Shown here: positions 52,944 to 63,400 of the stretch, piece after piece | Position numbering within the stretch: position 1 is the stretch's first letter | Layout of the letters: the number at the start of each line of letters is the position of its first letter | DNA from: Phycisphaerae bacterium | GTDB lineage: Bacteria; Planctomycetota; Phycisphaerae; UBA1845 | Assembly (NCBI GenBank): GCA_029260075.1 | Contig: JAJDDY010000089.1 | Coordinates: forward strand, 62,001 to 126,000 | DNA: 64,000 nucleotides | Reading direction: 5' to 3' | Translations under genes and position numbers: made by a program | Notes under the pieces: model-generated | What the model was told of the DNA's origin: nothing | Database searches by the model: none | The model's input: the letters and a program-made list of their open reading frames with translations, nothing else

Positions 52944-54239
52944 ATGAAAACTGTAGAAAAAGAAAACGGGTTGGTCGGACGTGGTAACCGCGACGGAGCC
53001 CAGCTCTTCCGCGATTGGTTTTCGTCGCTATCCGAAGCGGCCGACGAAGGTCGACGGGCTGCGTATGTCTTCGTGATGGGGAGTCTCAACGAGATTCTCA
53101 TGTGTTTCGACCTTCCTGTCGTTTTTCCTGAGATCAACTCCCTGCAAACCGCCGTGCGCCGTGTCGCGCACGAGTACTTGGACGAGGCGGAAGATTACGG
53201 CTATTCACCCGACATCTGCGGCTACGTCAAGGCAGACGTCGCGCTCCAACTTCGCGGCGGCGCCCACCCCATGGGTAACATTCCCAAACCGAAAATCGCC
53301 GTGGCCACCAATGCGTGCAACACCTACATCAAATGGGCCGAGATATGGCAGCGTATGTACGACGTCCCCGTATTCGTCATGGACGTCCCAGGGTCGCGAG
53401 AGGCCGGCGATTCGACACAGCGCGGTGAGCGCGATTTCGAGAACGACCGCCGTTACGTCGAGGCGCAGCTCAAGGAACTAATCGCAATCTGCGAAAAGGT
53501 CACCGGCCGTAAGTTCGATGTGGACCGGCTGCGTGAGGTGCTGGGCTACACCAACGAAATGAACGTCGGATGGAAGAGGGTTCTTGAGCTCAATAAAGCC
53601 CGCCCCGCGCCGTTCAATGCACTGACAGACGGAACAATCTACCTCGGTGTGGCCAATGGATTTCGCGGAACCAAGATAGGGGGACGCTACTTCACGGAAT
53701 TGGTTGAGGAGATGGAATACAAGGTTGAGCACCACATCGGGTCGTTGACGGAGGAGGAGTACAGGTTGATCTTTGTCGGCGTACCTTGCTATCCGATCTT
53801 CCGCCGCTTCAACGAACTGTTCACCGACTGGCAAGGCACGTTTATCAATTCCACCTACTTGTGGTTCGCATCGGGCGGAGCCAATAGAGGGTTCGAGTAC
53901 GACATCAACAGGCCCATCGAAAGCTTGGCGGAGGGCGTGCTCATTAGCGTACGTGACGCCATGGACAGCATGTTCTACCAGGAGAAGGCGCTTGGCGGCA
54001 TGATCGACGACTACCACGTCGACGGGATCATTTACCATCCGATCAAGAGTTGCCGCACGGTTTCGACAGGGTTGGCTGATAGCCGGCGATATATGGCGGA
54101 AAAATACGACATCCCCAGTCTCTTCGTTGAATCGGACATGATGGATAGGCGGGTCATTTCGGAGGCACAAATGAAGAACCGGATCGACGCATTCTTCGAA
54201 GGCCTGGATTCACGCCGACGACGCAGCGGCGTTCATTAG
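52944..54239 (+). CDS. bcrB: Benzoyl-CoA reductase, beta subunit (BcrB/BzdO)
   Basis: 431 aa from the ATG at 52944 (a TTG overlapping the upstream stop is an alternative start). Second D-component subunit: [50 protein letters not shown] and [13 protein letters not shown]. Cys residues in NACNTY and KSCRTV are likely cluster ligands. It pairs with BcrC to form the substrate-binding heterodimer. The length is like BcrB/BzdO (about 430-450 aa). Confidence 0.92.
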   Translation: MKTVEKENGLVGRGNRDGAQLFRDWFSSLSEAADEGRRAAYVFVMGSLNEILMCFDLPVVFPEINSLQTAVRRVAHEYLDEAEDYGYSPDICGYVKADVALQLRGGAHPMGNIPKPKIAVATNACNTYIKWAEIWQRMYDVPVFVMDVPGSREAGDSTQRGERDFENDRRYVEAQLKELIAICEKVTGRKFDVDRLREVLGYTNEMNVGWKRVLELNKARPAPFNALTDGTIYLGVANGFRGTKIGGRYFTELVEEMEYKVEHHIGSLTEEEYRLIFVGVPCYPIFRRFNELFTDWQGTFINSTYLWFASGGANRGFEYDINRPIESLAEGVLISVRDAMDSMFYQEKALGGMIDDYHVDGIIYHPIKSCRTVSTGLADSRRYMAEKYDIPSLFVESDMMDRRVISEAQMKNRIDAFFEGLDSRRRRSGVH

Positions 54240-54252
54240 AGAAAGGTACACA

Positions 54253-55071
54253 ATGGCTTATGCAGCGGGCGTTGATGTGGGTTCGACGCAAACAAAAGCG
54301 GTCATCATCGACGAGAAGCGCCGGATCGTCGGCCGCTCATTGATCGACACCGGAGCCAACGTCGTCCTTGCGGCGGAGAACGCCCACGCCGGCGCGCTGA
54401 AAGACGCCGGTCTGCGCGAGATGGAAGTCGAGTACGTCGTGGGCACCGGCTACGGGCGCTATCGAGTCACGTTCGGAAACACACAGGTTACGGAAATTAG
54501 CTGCCACGGACGCGGCGCCGTACACATGTTCCCCGGCACGCGCACGGTCGTAGATATGGGCGGGCAGGACACCAAGGCTATTCGCGTCGGGTCGTCCGGT
54601 GAAATCGTAGACTTCTGTATGAATGACAAGTGTGCTGCGGGTACGGGCCGTTTTCTCGGAGCCGCCGCGGCAGCTCTCGAAATTCCGCTCAGCGATTTGG
54701 GCTCCCGGGCGCTGCAGTTCCAGAAACCCGTGCGCATTAGCACGACCTGCACCGTGTTCGCCGAGTCCGAGGTGCTGTCGTGGCTCGGGAAGGGTAAGAA
54801 AATCGAGGATATTCTCTGGGGCGTGCATCAGTCGATCGCCAGCCGATCGGCAGGCCTGCTTCGCCGCGTAGGGATTGAAGACGAGGTCACGTTCACCGGT
54901 GGAGTGACCCGAAACATTGCGATGATCCGAGCGCTTGAAGAGAAGGTTGAACGGCAACTGAACGTCAGTGACGACTCCCATTACATGGGCGCTTTGGGGG
55001 CAGCGCTCTTTGCGCTCGATCACATCGTGTCCAGCAGAAGCCCACGCGAAGCGGTGGAGACTAGAGAATGA
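54253..55071 (+). CDS. bzdP: Benzoyl-CoA reductase ATPase subunit (BzdP-like)
   Basis: 272-aa ASKHA ATPase with [27 protein letters not shown] and cluster cysteines C127 ([13 protein letters not shown]) and C166 ([11 protein letters not shown]). It shares a bridging [4Fe-4S] cluster with its partner and couples ATP hydrolysis to electron transfer into BcrBC. Both ATPase subunits here are about 275 aa. In Thauera BcrA is much longer, so the enzyme resembles the Azoarcus (bzd) type; P or Q naming follows gene order only. Confidence 0.88.
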   Translation: MAYAAGVDVGSTQTKAVIIDEKRRIVGRSLIDTGANVVLAAENAHAGALKDAGLREMEVEYVVGTGYGRYRVTFGNTQVTEISCHGRGAVHMFPGTRTVVDMGGQDTKAIRVGSSGEIVDFCMNDKCAAGTGRFLGAAAAALEIPLSDLGSRALQFQKPVRISTTCTVFAESEVLSWLGKGKKIEDILWGVHQSIASRSAGLLRRVGIEDEVTFTGGVTRNIAMIRALEEKVERQLNVSDDSHYMGALGAALFALDHIVSSRSPREAVETRE

Positions 55072-55913
55072 CGATCACGGCCGGTATCGACGTAGGATCC
55101 ACATACATCAAGGCGATCCTTCTGGACGAACGTACGCAGATACTCAGTCGCAATATCAGACCGACCGGATTCAAGCTGGCCGAGTCCGCACAATCCGCAT
55201 TCCAGGATTGTCTGAAGGAAGCCGGTCTTGAAGAGGACGATGTCCGCTATGTCGTAGCCACAGGAATCGGTCGCCACCAAGTCCAGTTCAAAGATATCCA
55301 TGTGACCGACCTCACCGCAACCGCGCGCGGCGCCGGGTTCCTATTCCCCGGGACACGCACCGTGCTCGACGTGGGTGGGCAGACCATGAAAGCGAGCCGC
55401 GTCGACGACAAGTTCCAGGTGGTGTCGTTTCGACTGAATGATAAATGTGCCGCCGGAACTGGCGCATTTCTGGAAAAGACCGCCCGATACATGGGGTTCA
55501 CGACGGAAGAAATCGGGCCGTTGGTACTCACTTCCAAGGAACCGGTTCCCATTTCCGGAGTGTGCGCCGTGTTCGCCGAATCGGAAGTCATCAACCATCT
55601 TTCCCTTGGCACGTCGCCATCGGACATTATGCAGGGGGCGATCGAATCACTGACCGGCCGCTCCGTGCAATTAATGAAACGGGTCAAGGGTGAAGCCGAG
55701 TACACACTCATCGGCGGCATTCTACGCTTCGAGACAATGGCGCGCGCCGTGCGCGAGCAACTGAAGAGCGAGGTCAACGTGCCGGAACCGGGAACGGTTC
55801 AGTATGTGGCCGCCCTCGGAGCGGCTATTCTGGGACACCGACGACTTGACATGCTCAAACGAGATTGCGTCGCGGATACGGCGAGCGTAGTACAGAGTCA
55901 AGGACGAGGATGA
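55068..55913 (+). CDS. bzdQ: Benzoyl-CoA reductase ATPase subunit (BzdQ-like)
   Basis: 281-aa ASKHA ATPase overlapping the previous gene by 4 nt (ATGA). [15 protein letters not shown], cysteines C127 ([14 protein letters not shown]) and C166 ([12 protein letters not shown]) are intact, but the second nucleotide motif reads [10 protein letters not shown], with Thr-Met where its partner has Asp-Thr. That difference distinguishes the two ATPases and fits an asymmetric heterodimer. It completes the four-subunit class I benzoyl-CoA reductase (order gamma-beta-ATPase-ATPase, as in bcrCBAD and bzdNOPQ). Confidence 0.88.
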   Translation: MTITAGIDVGSTYIKAILLDERTQILSRNIRPTGFKLAESAQSAFQDCLKEAGLEEDDVRYVVATGIGRHQVQFKDIHVTDLTATARGAGFLFPGTRTVLDVGGQTMKASRVDDKFQVVSFRLNDKCAAGTGAFLEKTARYMGFTTEEIGPLVLTSKEPVPISGVCAVFAESEVINHLSLGTSPSDIMQGAIESLTGRSVQLMKRVKGEAEYTLIGGILRFETMARAVREQLKSEVNVPEPGTVQYVAALGAAILGHRRLDMLKRDCVADTASVVQSQGRG

Positions 55914-56239
55914 TCGTGGCGTCGGACTTTGTCATTCTCGCGTCGGGCTCGAACCCAGCGCCACGCACCGGAGTGGAAGTCGAGGACGAGCGACTGGCCG
56001 CAGAGGGTTGGGTGCGCCGACACACGGCGGATGCGAATCGCGTCGCGGAGTGGCTGGAGTTATACCGGTCCCTTGGATTCGAAGTGTTCACACGGGAACT
56101 AACAATCGCGGACCATGATCCGCAATGCCGGGACTGCGTCATAAGCGCCTGCACGTCGTATGTTCTGATCTATACACGGAAATCCGCTCGTCAACCCGAC
56201 GGCGAAAGTCACAATCAACGCAACCCGCCGATCGACTAA
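55910..56239 (+). CDS. Small cysteine-containing protein at the end of the benzoyl-CoA reductase operon
   Basis: 109 aa starting at the ATG that overlaps the ATPase stop (ATGA, 55910), so it is translated with the reductase. Not recognised. Features: WLELYRSLGFEVFTREL in the middle and a cysteine cluster CRDCVISACTSYVLIYTR (three cysteines) near residue 70-88, then a basic hydrophilic tail. It has no ferredoxin CxxCxxC set and no transmembrane segment. A metal-binding assembly or regulatory factor for the reductase is a guess from position only. Confidence 0.65.
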   Translation: MIVASDFVILASGSNPAPRTGVEVEDERLAAEGWVRRHTADANRVAEWLELYRSLGFEVFTRELTIADHDPQCRDCVISACTSYVLIYTRKSARQPDGESHNQRNPPID

Positions 56240-56381
56240 TGCTTCATCGTCAAGTCCTCCTGCCCGATCAACGGGCCGCAGGGACTCTCATAACGCCTGG
56301 CTCAGCTTTTGTGTAGCAGGTCACCAGCACTCAGCTCAGCGACGATGCTAGACATGTTACGCCTTTCCCCGTCACGCAGAA

Positions 56382-56709
56382 TCAGCTGCCCTCCGCCGTG
56401 GCCATTTTTTCTCTCAATTCCTTAAACCAGTTGACCACGACGGTCGGCTGGATTCGCATACCGCCGTTCTTTTCCGGCAACATGCCGAATAGGAAACGCT
56501 GACCGTCCGGGGCGACGTCGAAGAAGTCTGAATATGCTGCATCTTGAAGCTTGAACATGAGCTTGGGCGTGCCTGGGATCAGCACGTCGTCTTGCACCGT
56601 GATGGCTACCGAGTAGTACTCACTGCCGTCGTTTGTGTAGAAGAGTTCAGTTCCATCGCGTGACCACTTGGGATACCGCCAGCCACGGCAAGAGGGGAAC
56701 AACGTGAAC
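56382..56709 (-). pseudogene. Remnant of a kinase/PD40 gene, C-terminal end only
   Basis: The reading frame encodes about 100 residues like the last PD40 repeats and C-terminus of the kinase-sensor proteins at 20.6-26 kb: PKWSRDGTELFYTNDGSEYY, DVAPDGQRFLF, VVVNWFKELREKM. The open frame's start codon and first 14 residues come from a dispersed repeat (56710-56739), so the 5' part is lost. No kinase domain is nearby. Confidence 0.7.
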
Positions 56710-56739
56710 GGATCACCGGCTGGAAGCCGCTGCCATACT
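56710..56739 (+). repeat. Dispersed hairpin repeat GGATCACCGGCTGGAAGCC, third copy
   Basis: Third copy of the element at 11399 and 14636, with one arm slightly changed (GCTGCC for GGTGCC). It marks the break point of the kinase remnant. Confidence 0.7.
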
Positions 56740-56781
56740 TTTTGCACAGAAGAGTGTTAGCCTTGTGTCACCGCATGCGTC

Positions 56782-57942
56782 TTACTGGTGGTGGTGCAGG
56801 CTTGCCTCAAGCATGGGGTCAGCCACAGGTACGGGTGCTGCGGATCGGAACCTGCGAACGAAGACCAACATGAAGAGACCGGGAGCGCCAATGGCCATCC
56901 CCAACTCCCAGATTCCGAACGTCACGGACTCGAATCCGACAGTCGAGGGGTAAATCAGGATGTAGAGGTCAAGCCACCGGCCAACCAAGATCAGACAACA
57001 AACCTTGACGAGCATGCGCGGACTGCGCTTGACCGGCTTGGGAAGGAGAATGAAAAACGGTAGCAGCCACGTGACACACATGTTGGCGACGAAAAGCGGT
57101 GCCCATGCCCCTGTTTGCCGGCGAATGAAATGCCCGGTTTCCTCGGCAAAGTTGGCGTACCAGATGAGCATGTATTCGCTAAACCAGATGTACACCCAAA
57201 ACGCACTGAACCCAAACAACATTTTCCCGAGGTCGTGAAGGTGTTCGTGCGTAAGGACGTCGCGCAAAGGGCCTTCATACTGCAACCAGATCACCAATAA
57301 TGTGATCAGGGCGAGCGCACCGAGAAAGAGTCCGGAGAAATGATAAACGCCGTACATCGTGCTGAACCATTCGGGTTCCAAAGACATCACCCAATCAAAG
57401 GTGGCCATCCAGAACGTCAGACCGAAGAGCACTACGAATCCGGCCGACGACCTCTTGTTGCGGGCCGAGAGCGCGGGGTCCGCCGTTCGATCCTGAAGTC
57501 TCGATCGTGCAACGATGGTTCTGATCAACCACAACCAAAGCCCGAGGAACACGACGGCCCGCCCAATGACGAACGTGTAGTCGAGAATGATTCCCTTCAT
57601 TCCATGAGGGGGTTTGGCTATCCAAGGGTATAGAGATTTTCCTGCGAGCAGAGAAAGCAAGACGCCGGCGGCGGCCCATGGCAGAATCGCGCACATTGCT
57701 TCAGGGACTCGACGAATAGCGACGGCCCAGTGGGCGCCGCAAATGTATTGGAACGCAATGAATAGAGCGGCACCCAGTCCCATCCCGAGCATACCGATGT
57801 TCACGAGTAGGAAGCTCGACCACGCACGCTGCGGCGCGAACACCAATCCGAGGACAAAGCTCGCTCCGCCGATGACGGCAAGCCACTTGAATATTGCGAG
57901 TGTGCGGTCTGGCAGGTTGAGTTGTTCGTATTGACGCGGCAT
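56782..57942 (-). CDS. actF: Alternative Complex III, ActF (NrfD/PsrC-type membrane subunit)
   Basis: 386-aa integral membrane protein with about ten hydrophobic segments (for example WSSFLLVNIGMLGMGLGAALFIAF and LFVANMCVTWLLPFFILL). It is the second NrfD-like quinol-site subunit of ACIII, which oxidises menaquinol or ubiquinol and reduces cytochrome c or an attached oxidase. The start ATG directly follows the actE stop (TAGATG). Last gene of the operon here; no cytochrome oxidase gene follows. Confidence 0.9.
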   Translation of the reverse strand: MPRQYEQLNLPDRTLAIFKWLAVIGGASFVLGLVFAPQRAWSSFLLVNIGMLGMGLGAALFIAFQYICGAHWAVAIRRVPEAMCAILPWAAAGVLLSLLAGKSLYPWIAKPPHGMKGIILDYTFVIGRAVVFLGLWLWLIRTIVARSRLQDRTADPALSARNKRSSAGFVVLFGLTFWMATFDWVMSLEPEWFSTMYGVYHFSGLFLGALALITLLVIWLQYEGPLRDVLTHEHLHDLGKMLFGFSAFWVYIWFSEYMLIWYANFAEETGHFIRRQTGAWAPLFVANMCVTWLLPFFILLPKPVKRSPRMLVKVCCLILVGRWLDLYILIYPSTVGFESVTFGIWELGMAIGAPGLFMLVFVRRFRSAAPVPVADPMLEASLHHHQ

Positions 57943-58584
57943 CTATGGCTGCGCTCCTTCCGGAGTCTTGTCGGACGTGGGCGATTCTTCGGGCGGTGTT
58001 CGTGCCAGTTCTTCTTGGGCAGCGTCCTGCAGGGATCTAATGTGGTTAATGACGTCCCAACGGTCTTGGCGAGAAACCTGTCCGGCGTGCCCGGGCATGT
58101 TGCCTTGCCCCAGTGTGGTCACATGGAACATTTGACCGTCTTTCATCTTGATCGCATGCTCCAGCAACAACGACGGCGGAGGCGGAAAACCACGATTGGC
58201 GATCATTCCATCACCCGCGCCACCAGGTCCATGGCAGTGTTGGCAGAAGATGGAGTACGCGGTTGCACCGCGTGCGAGCGAGCGTGCGTCGTCTCGAGGT
58301 CTCGGGTTCGCAAGCTCTTCACCGGCTCTGAGCGCATCCACCTCCGTTCGCTCATACTCGAAAGGCATCATTCCCCGGGGAATGGCACCCGGTGCGGGCT
58401 GGCGCAGGGTTCTGCCGTTTGGCATGTTGGAATTCTGCTCGAACGCTTGATACGAAGGAGCATGGACCATATCCGGCATGACCTCGTAGTGCGGTTTGGC
58501 AAAATCCCGCGTCGCAGTGAAGCTCAGCAAGATGGCCATCGCCATAATGGACCCGAAAATGATGTTGAGCACCTTGGCTGACAT
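57943..58584 (-). CDS. actE: Alternative Complex III, ActE (monohaem cytochrome c)
   Basis: 213 aa with an N-terminal membrane anchor (VLNIIFGSIMAMAILLSF), and a c-type haem site FCQHCHGPGGAGDG with methionine ligand candidates downstream (MIANRG, QGNMPGHAG). ActE is the periplasmic cytochrome that links the complex to electron acceptors. The ActD stop and ActE start overlap by one base (TAATG). The acidic Pro-rich C-terminus (PPEESPTSDKTPEG) is probably flexible. Confidence 0.92.
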   Translation of the reverse strand: MSAKVLNIIFGSIMAMAILLSFTATRDFAKPHYEVMPDMVHAPSYQAFEQNSNMPNGRTLRQPAPGAIPRGMMPFEYERTEVDALRAGEELANPRPRDDARSLARGATAYSIFCQHCHGPGGAGDGMIANRGFPPPPSLLLEHAIKMKDGQMFHVTTLGQGNMPGHAGQVSRQDRWDVINHIRSLQDAAQEELARTPPEESPTSDKTPEGAQP

Positions 58585-59141
58585 TAGACTGATTCCTGCT
58601 CGACGCGTTCCTCGACAGACGTCGCCCCCATGACACGCAGGCGCGCCGTCACTTCATCCAAACAGAACGTGGCGTCCGTCTCCTCGATAACCAATGCGAA
58701 CTCGTTATCTGTGACACCGGGCGACGCGAGCTTGGCGCGACGACCGGGCAAGAGCCCCCTGCCGAGCAAGAACGCAGCGACCGTGCTTAGCGAGGCGAAG
58801 AGCACCATGACTTCGAAAGTGACCGGAAAGAACGCCGGCAGTGAGTTCCACGGCTTTCCGCCCACGTTGATAGGCCAATCGGTGGCCGAGGTCCAAAACT
58901 CAAACCAAACCTTGAACCCGGCGCCGGCAAACCCGAGGGCAAAACAAACCCACGGCAGACGGGACGGTCTGAGGTCCATCGCTTTGTCTAGTCCGTGAAC
59001 CGCATAGGGCGTGTAGACGTCTGCAATGCTAAGTCCACGATCACGTGCATCCGCTGTTGCGGCGAGGATATCGTTCTCGCTCGAAAATATCGCGAGCAAG
59101 AACCTACGATTGGAGGCCAATCTATTGATTCTTTCTGCCAT
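58584..59141 (-). CDS. actD: Alternative Complex III, ActD (DUF3341 membrane subunit)
   Basis: 185-aa protein with an N-terminal soluble domain (SNRRFLLAIFSSENDILAAT; VYTPYAVHGLDKAM), and two TM helices (about 60-82 and 98-122), as in DUF3341 ActD. The N-terminus overlaps actC by 20 nt. The YTPYAVHGL motif is a family hallmark. It is thought to hold the complex together in the membrane; no cofactor site is visible. Confidence 0.9.
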   Translation of the reverse strand: MAERINRLASNRRFLLAIFSSENDILAATADARDRGLSIADVYTPYAVHGLDKAMDLRPSRLPWVCFALGFAGAGFKVWFEFWTSATDWPINVGGKPWNSLPAFFPVTFEVMVLFASLSTVAAFLLGRGLLPGRRAKLASPGVTDNEFALVIEETDATFCLDEVTARLRVMGATSVEERVEQESV

Positions 59142-60483
59142 GACTCAAAACGCCCTTAACCTCAGCCATCGCAATGACCGGAATAAACCTGCAGAACATC
59201 AAAAACAGTGTCAAGAACAGTCCGAAGCTTCCCACCAACGTAGCGATTTCAATCCAAGTCGGAGAATACCCCGTCCAGTTCGACGGCAGATAGTCGCGGT
59301 GCAGTGACGTTACGATTATGACAAATCGCTCGAACCACATGCCGATGTTAATGAAGATCGTGACAACGAAAACGACAAGCATGTTCGACCGGGCCCGTTT
59401 GAACCACAATATCTGCGGGCTGAGAATGTTGCAGCCAACCATGATCCAATAAGCCCAACTAAACGGACCAAATGCGCGGTTCATAAAGGCGAATTGCTCG
59501 TACGGACTGTTCGAGTAGAGCGCCGTCACGAATTCGGTCAGGTAGGCCATGGCCACCATGCCACCGGTCGCAATGAGCATCTTGCACATCGCGCCAACGT
59601 GCTGCTCTGTGATGTAATCCTCAAGCCGCATTGTCTTGCGAGCGATCAGCATGAGTGTGAGCACCATCGACATACCAGAGAAAATCGCACCGGCCACAAA
59701 ATACGGCGGAAGAAGCGTTGTATGCCATCCCGGGATGACCGACGTCGCAAAGTCCCAACTAACGATCGTATGTACCGACAAGACGAGCGGCGTGGCGAGT
59801 CCGGCGAGCAGAAGATAGACGGTTTCATAATGAAGCCACGTTCTGAACGATCCGTTCCACCCAAGACTGAGAAAACCCGCCGTCGTCTTGCGCCAGCCGG
59901 CTTTCAGGCGGTCGCGGAGTGTGGCCAGGTCGGGAATCATTCCGACATACCAAAAGACGAACGATATCGTGAAATAGGTCGAAATCGCGAAGAAATCCCA
60001 CACGAGAGGGGAGCGGAAATTGATCCAGAGTGGACCTCGTGTATTGGGGTATGGCGCCATCCAATGAGCGAGCCAAGGACGGCCCATGTGAATCAGTGGG
60101 AAAATCCCAGCACACATGACTGCAATGATGGTCATTGCTTCGGCTGCCCGGTTGACGGACGTACGCCACTTTTGGCGGAACAAGAAGAGCACGGCGGAAA
60201 TCAGCGTACCCGCATGTCCAATACCTACCCAGAAAACAAAATTCGTAATGTCGAACGCCCATCCAACCGTGTTATTGAGTCCCCATGTTCCGATTCCCGT
60301 CATGATTTGGTAAGCGACGGAAATCAAACCGAGCAGCAACATCGACGACGAGATCGAAATCGCAACCCACCACGATAACGACGGGCCCCGTTCGACCGAC
60401 GCGCAGATGTCGTTGGTGACGTCGCTCGGGTTCTTGTCACCAAGAATGAGGGGGCTATGGATGGTCGACGGCATGCTAGCCAT
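59122..60483 (-). CDS. actC: Alternative Complex III, ActC (NrfD-type membrane subunit)
   Basis: About 453 aa from the ATG at 60483 (an ATG at 60501 and one at 60474 are alternatives; all sit at or over the actB stop). Family N-terminus HSPLILGDKNPSDVT; ten TM segments; QMTG-type quinol site region around GIGTWGLNNTVGWAFDITNF. It forms the quinol-binding, proton-path subunit next to ActB. Confidence 0.93.
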   Translation of the reverse strand: MASMPSTIHSPLILGDKNPSDVTNDICASVERGPSLSWWVAISISSSMLLLGLISVAYQIMTGIGTWGLNNTVGWAFDITNFVFWVGIGHAGTLISAVLFLFRQKWRTSVNRAAEAMTIIAVMCAGIFPLIHMGRPWLAHWMAPYPNTRGPLWINFRSPLVWDFFAISTYFTISFVFWYVGMIPDLATLRDRLKAGWRKTTAGFLSLGWNGSFRTWLHYETVYLLLAGLATPLVLSVHTIVSWDFATSVIPGWHTTLLPPYFVAGAIFSGMSMVLTLMLIARKTMRLEDYITEQHVGAMCKMLIATGGMVAMAYLTEFVTALYSNSPYEQFAFMNRAFGPFSWAYWIMVGCNILSPQILWFKRARSNMLVVFVVTIFINIGMWFERFVIIVTSLHRDYLPSNWTGYSPTWIEIATLVGSFGLFLTLFLMFCRFIPVIAMAEVKGVLSHGRKNQ

Positions 60484-63400
60484 GGTGAGTTGGGTCCTCA
60501 TTTTCGTCCCGGTTGCGCACCAGGCCTAGATATCCCACGGAAGGTTTGACATTGGTTTCTTCAAGCATCCGATAGTGTCGCCCGCTTTTGATCAACTTCG
60601 ACACAGCGCTCTTCGGGTCGTTCATGTCGCCGAAAACGATGGAACCAGCCGGGCAGGACTGCTGACACGCTGTCTTAATGTCGCCGTCGGCGATCGGTAT
60701 TCCTTGCTTCTTAGCTTCGATCCGCGCTTCTTCGATTCGCTGCACGCAGAGGGAGCATTTTTCCATCACGCCGCGCGTCCGGACGGTGATGTCCGGGTTG
60801 AGCGCCATGTTGGCAAGCGTGTCCTCATGGGCATAGTCGAACCAGTTGAATCGGCGAACCTTATATGGACAGTTGTTGGCACAATATCGCGTTCCGACAC
60901 ACCGATTGTAGGTCTGCATATTGAGACCCTCCTCGCTGTGGGCCGTCGCGAGAACCGGGCAGACCGTTTCACATGGAGCGTTGTCACAATGCTGGCACAT
61001 CACCGGCTGGTGGAGAATGTCGGTGGTGCCCTCACTATCACTGTAGTATCGATCGATGCGAAGCCAATGCATGATGCGCTTGCGGGCCACCTCGTCGCGC
61101 CCGACAACCGGCACGTTATTCTCAACCTGGCAGGAGACCACGCACGCCGAACATCCGGTACACGTCGTCAAGTCGATGGCCATGCCCCAATGGTAACCCT
61201 CATATTTATGATCGTCCGGCCAGAGGTCGCCCAGGTCTTTGTGGTGAGCGTCGTATCCATGACTCGGAAGTGTTCCATCGCGTTCGTATGCGGCGAGGGT
61301 CGTCTCTTGAATCATCGGGCGGCGACGGTCCATCCCCGGAAGAACAAGCGACGCAGGGATTTCGATATTGTGATAGTCCTGAGTACACGCAAGGGAATGT
61401 GTTCGATTGGTCTTCGCGATCGAAACGTGCTCACCGGAGAGACGGAGCGTTCCGTCGCGATAGGTCAGAAGCTTCGCCGCATTGGTTCCGACCAAACCAT
61501 TGTCACCCAGCGTCGGTTTGCCTTCCAGCCAAGCGGGGCCAACTTGTTTGAAGCGCGCACTTTCTGGATGGCCATAACCCAACGCGATAGCTACGACTTG
61601 GTCGTGCTGGGCTGGTTGAACGAGCGCAGGCAACTCGATAGCCGGGGACTTCCCGTCAGCAAGCGTGACCCTAACGACGTCGCCAGTTTCAATACCAAGC
61701 TTGCCGGCGGTGTCCTCTGCGATACTCGCATAGTTGTCCCAAACGACTTTCGTAATGGGGTCTGGCATTTCATGGAGCCACGGATTCGATGCATGTCGTC
61801 CGTCGCGCATGGCCACTTTCGGGTAAAGAACCAACGCCAACTCCTGGCCAGAGGGTCGTCCGGCATCGACAATCGGTTTGACCGCAGCGTTTCGAAATGT
61901 TGCCGATGCGACCCGTAGTTCTGAAATTCTCGCAAAGCCATCGTGGATGGCCATATTCCAGGCCACTTGGTCGCCCCAAGTCTCACGAACGAGTGCTTGG
62001 TCCGACTTGTGTGATCCCGACGCCGACCAGATCGATAGACTCTCCAAAACAGATCGGGTATCGAACAGGGCCCGCATGACAGGTTGCTGAAACCCCACAA
62101 ATCCGCCGCCGAGTGTCACATCCCCCCAAGACTCAAGGTAGTGGTGATCCGGACAGACATAGGTCGCGAGCTTCGACGTATCGTTGATGCGATCGGCGAC
62201 GCTGACCACGAGCCCAGCCTGCTTGATAGCGGCTTCGAATTCCGCACCGTTGGGCAAATCGTAGACCGGATCGACGTTGTCGATGATCAGTGCATCGACG
62301 GAGCCGGATTGAAGTTCCCGAAGTAGCTCTTGAGCGCCAGTATCGCTAGCCTCGCCCTCGGCGAACGGCCGTGCGATATCAAGCGTGGCTCCGTAGTTGC
62401 CGAGCATGTGGTTGATGAAGTTGCATACGATTTGAGTCGCCACGTCTTGACTACCGCAGACAACAAGCGACTTGCCCCGTGCGTGCCACAGTCTGGCGGC
62501 GAGGCCTTCGATGACCGGCGCATGGACATCGGTGTCGTCGCCTGTTGCGCCGAATGCAACACCAGCTCTAGTTGCGAGCAAGGACGCCAGCCGGTTCATG
62601 ACCGAACCGAGCTGCGCGGGCGCGATCGCTACACGCCGATCCGCTTTTCCGCCGGTTACTGTTAGGCGACTCTCGAACTGCGCGTGGTACGAAAAGTTCT
62701 TAGTGTCGACGTCTGCACGGCGGCCCTTCGACCACCCCGCAGTGAACGCGACCGGTGAAAGCCATGTGCCGAGAAAGTCCGCGTCGAATCCGACGATGAC
62801 CGCGGCTTTGTCGAACGAATACCGAGGCACAACAGATTGGCCGTGCGTCTTCCTGTGCGCTCCGCAGATGGCGGACGTAGAAAGCATTGCATATTCAATG
62901 TGCTTGGCGTTAGGGAAGCTCTTGAGGAACGCCTGAATAACACGCCGCTTCGTCGGACTGGTGACCGTACCGGTTAAGAGGCGAACCGCGGCTCCGCTCT
63001 TGCGCATCGCATCGAACCGGTGCGTCACCTCACTGTCCACGACCTCCCAAGTCGCCTCCTGGCCGTCTTGCAACGGGTGCTCAAGTCGATGGCTGTCGTA
63101 GAGCCCCAGCACTGACGCCTGCCCTACAGCGCAGAGTCCACCGTGGGAGACGGGATGTTCCGCGTTACCTTCCACCTTGATCGCGCGCCCGTCGCGATTC
63201 TTCACGACCATCCCGCACCCGGCACTGCAGGCTCCACAGGTTGATGCGTAGTAGGTGGCGCGTCCGGGTACGATCGTCTCGGGGGCGACCAGATAGGGAA
63301 TCGCCTTTTCTACAGGAGCGCGTGCGCACCCGCTGAGCGTCGCGCTGCCGAGCACAAAGCCGGCGGCTGCTAGGAAATCACGGCGGCGCAACTCGACGCC

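Noticed and set aside
56382-56747. Stand-alone functional gene of 121 aa
   Set aside because: Its start comes from a dispersed repeat and it encodes only the tail of a kinase/PD40 protein.
60575-61918. Long 447-aa plus-strand frame opposite actB
   Set aside because: Shadow of actB; no signal, motif or ribosome site, while actB has clear FeS and Tat motifs.
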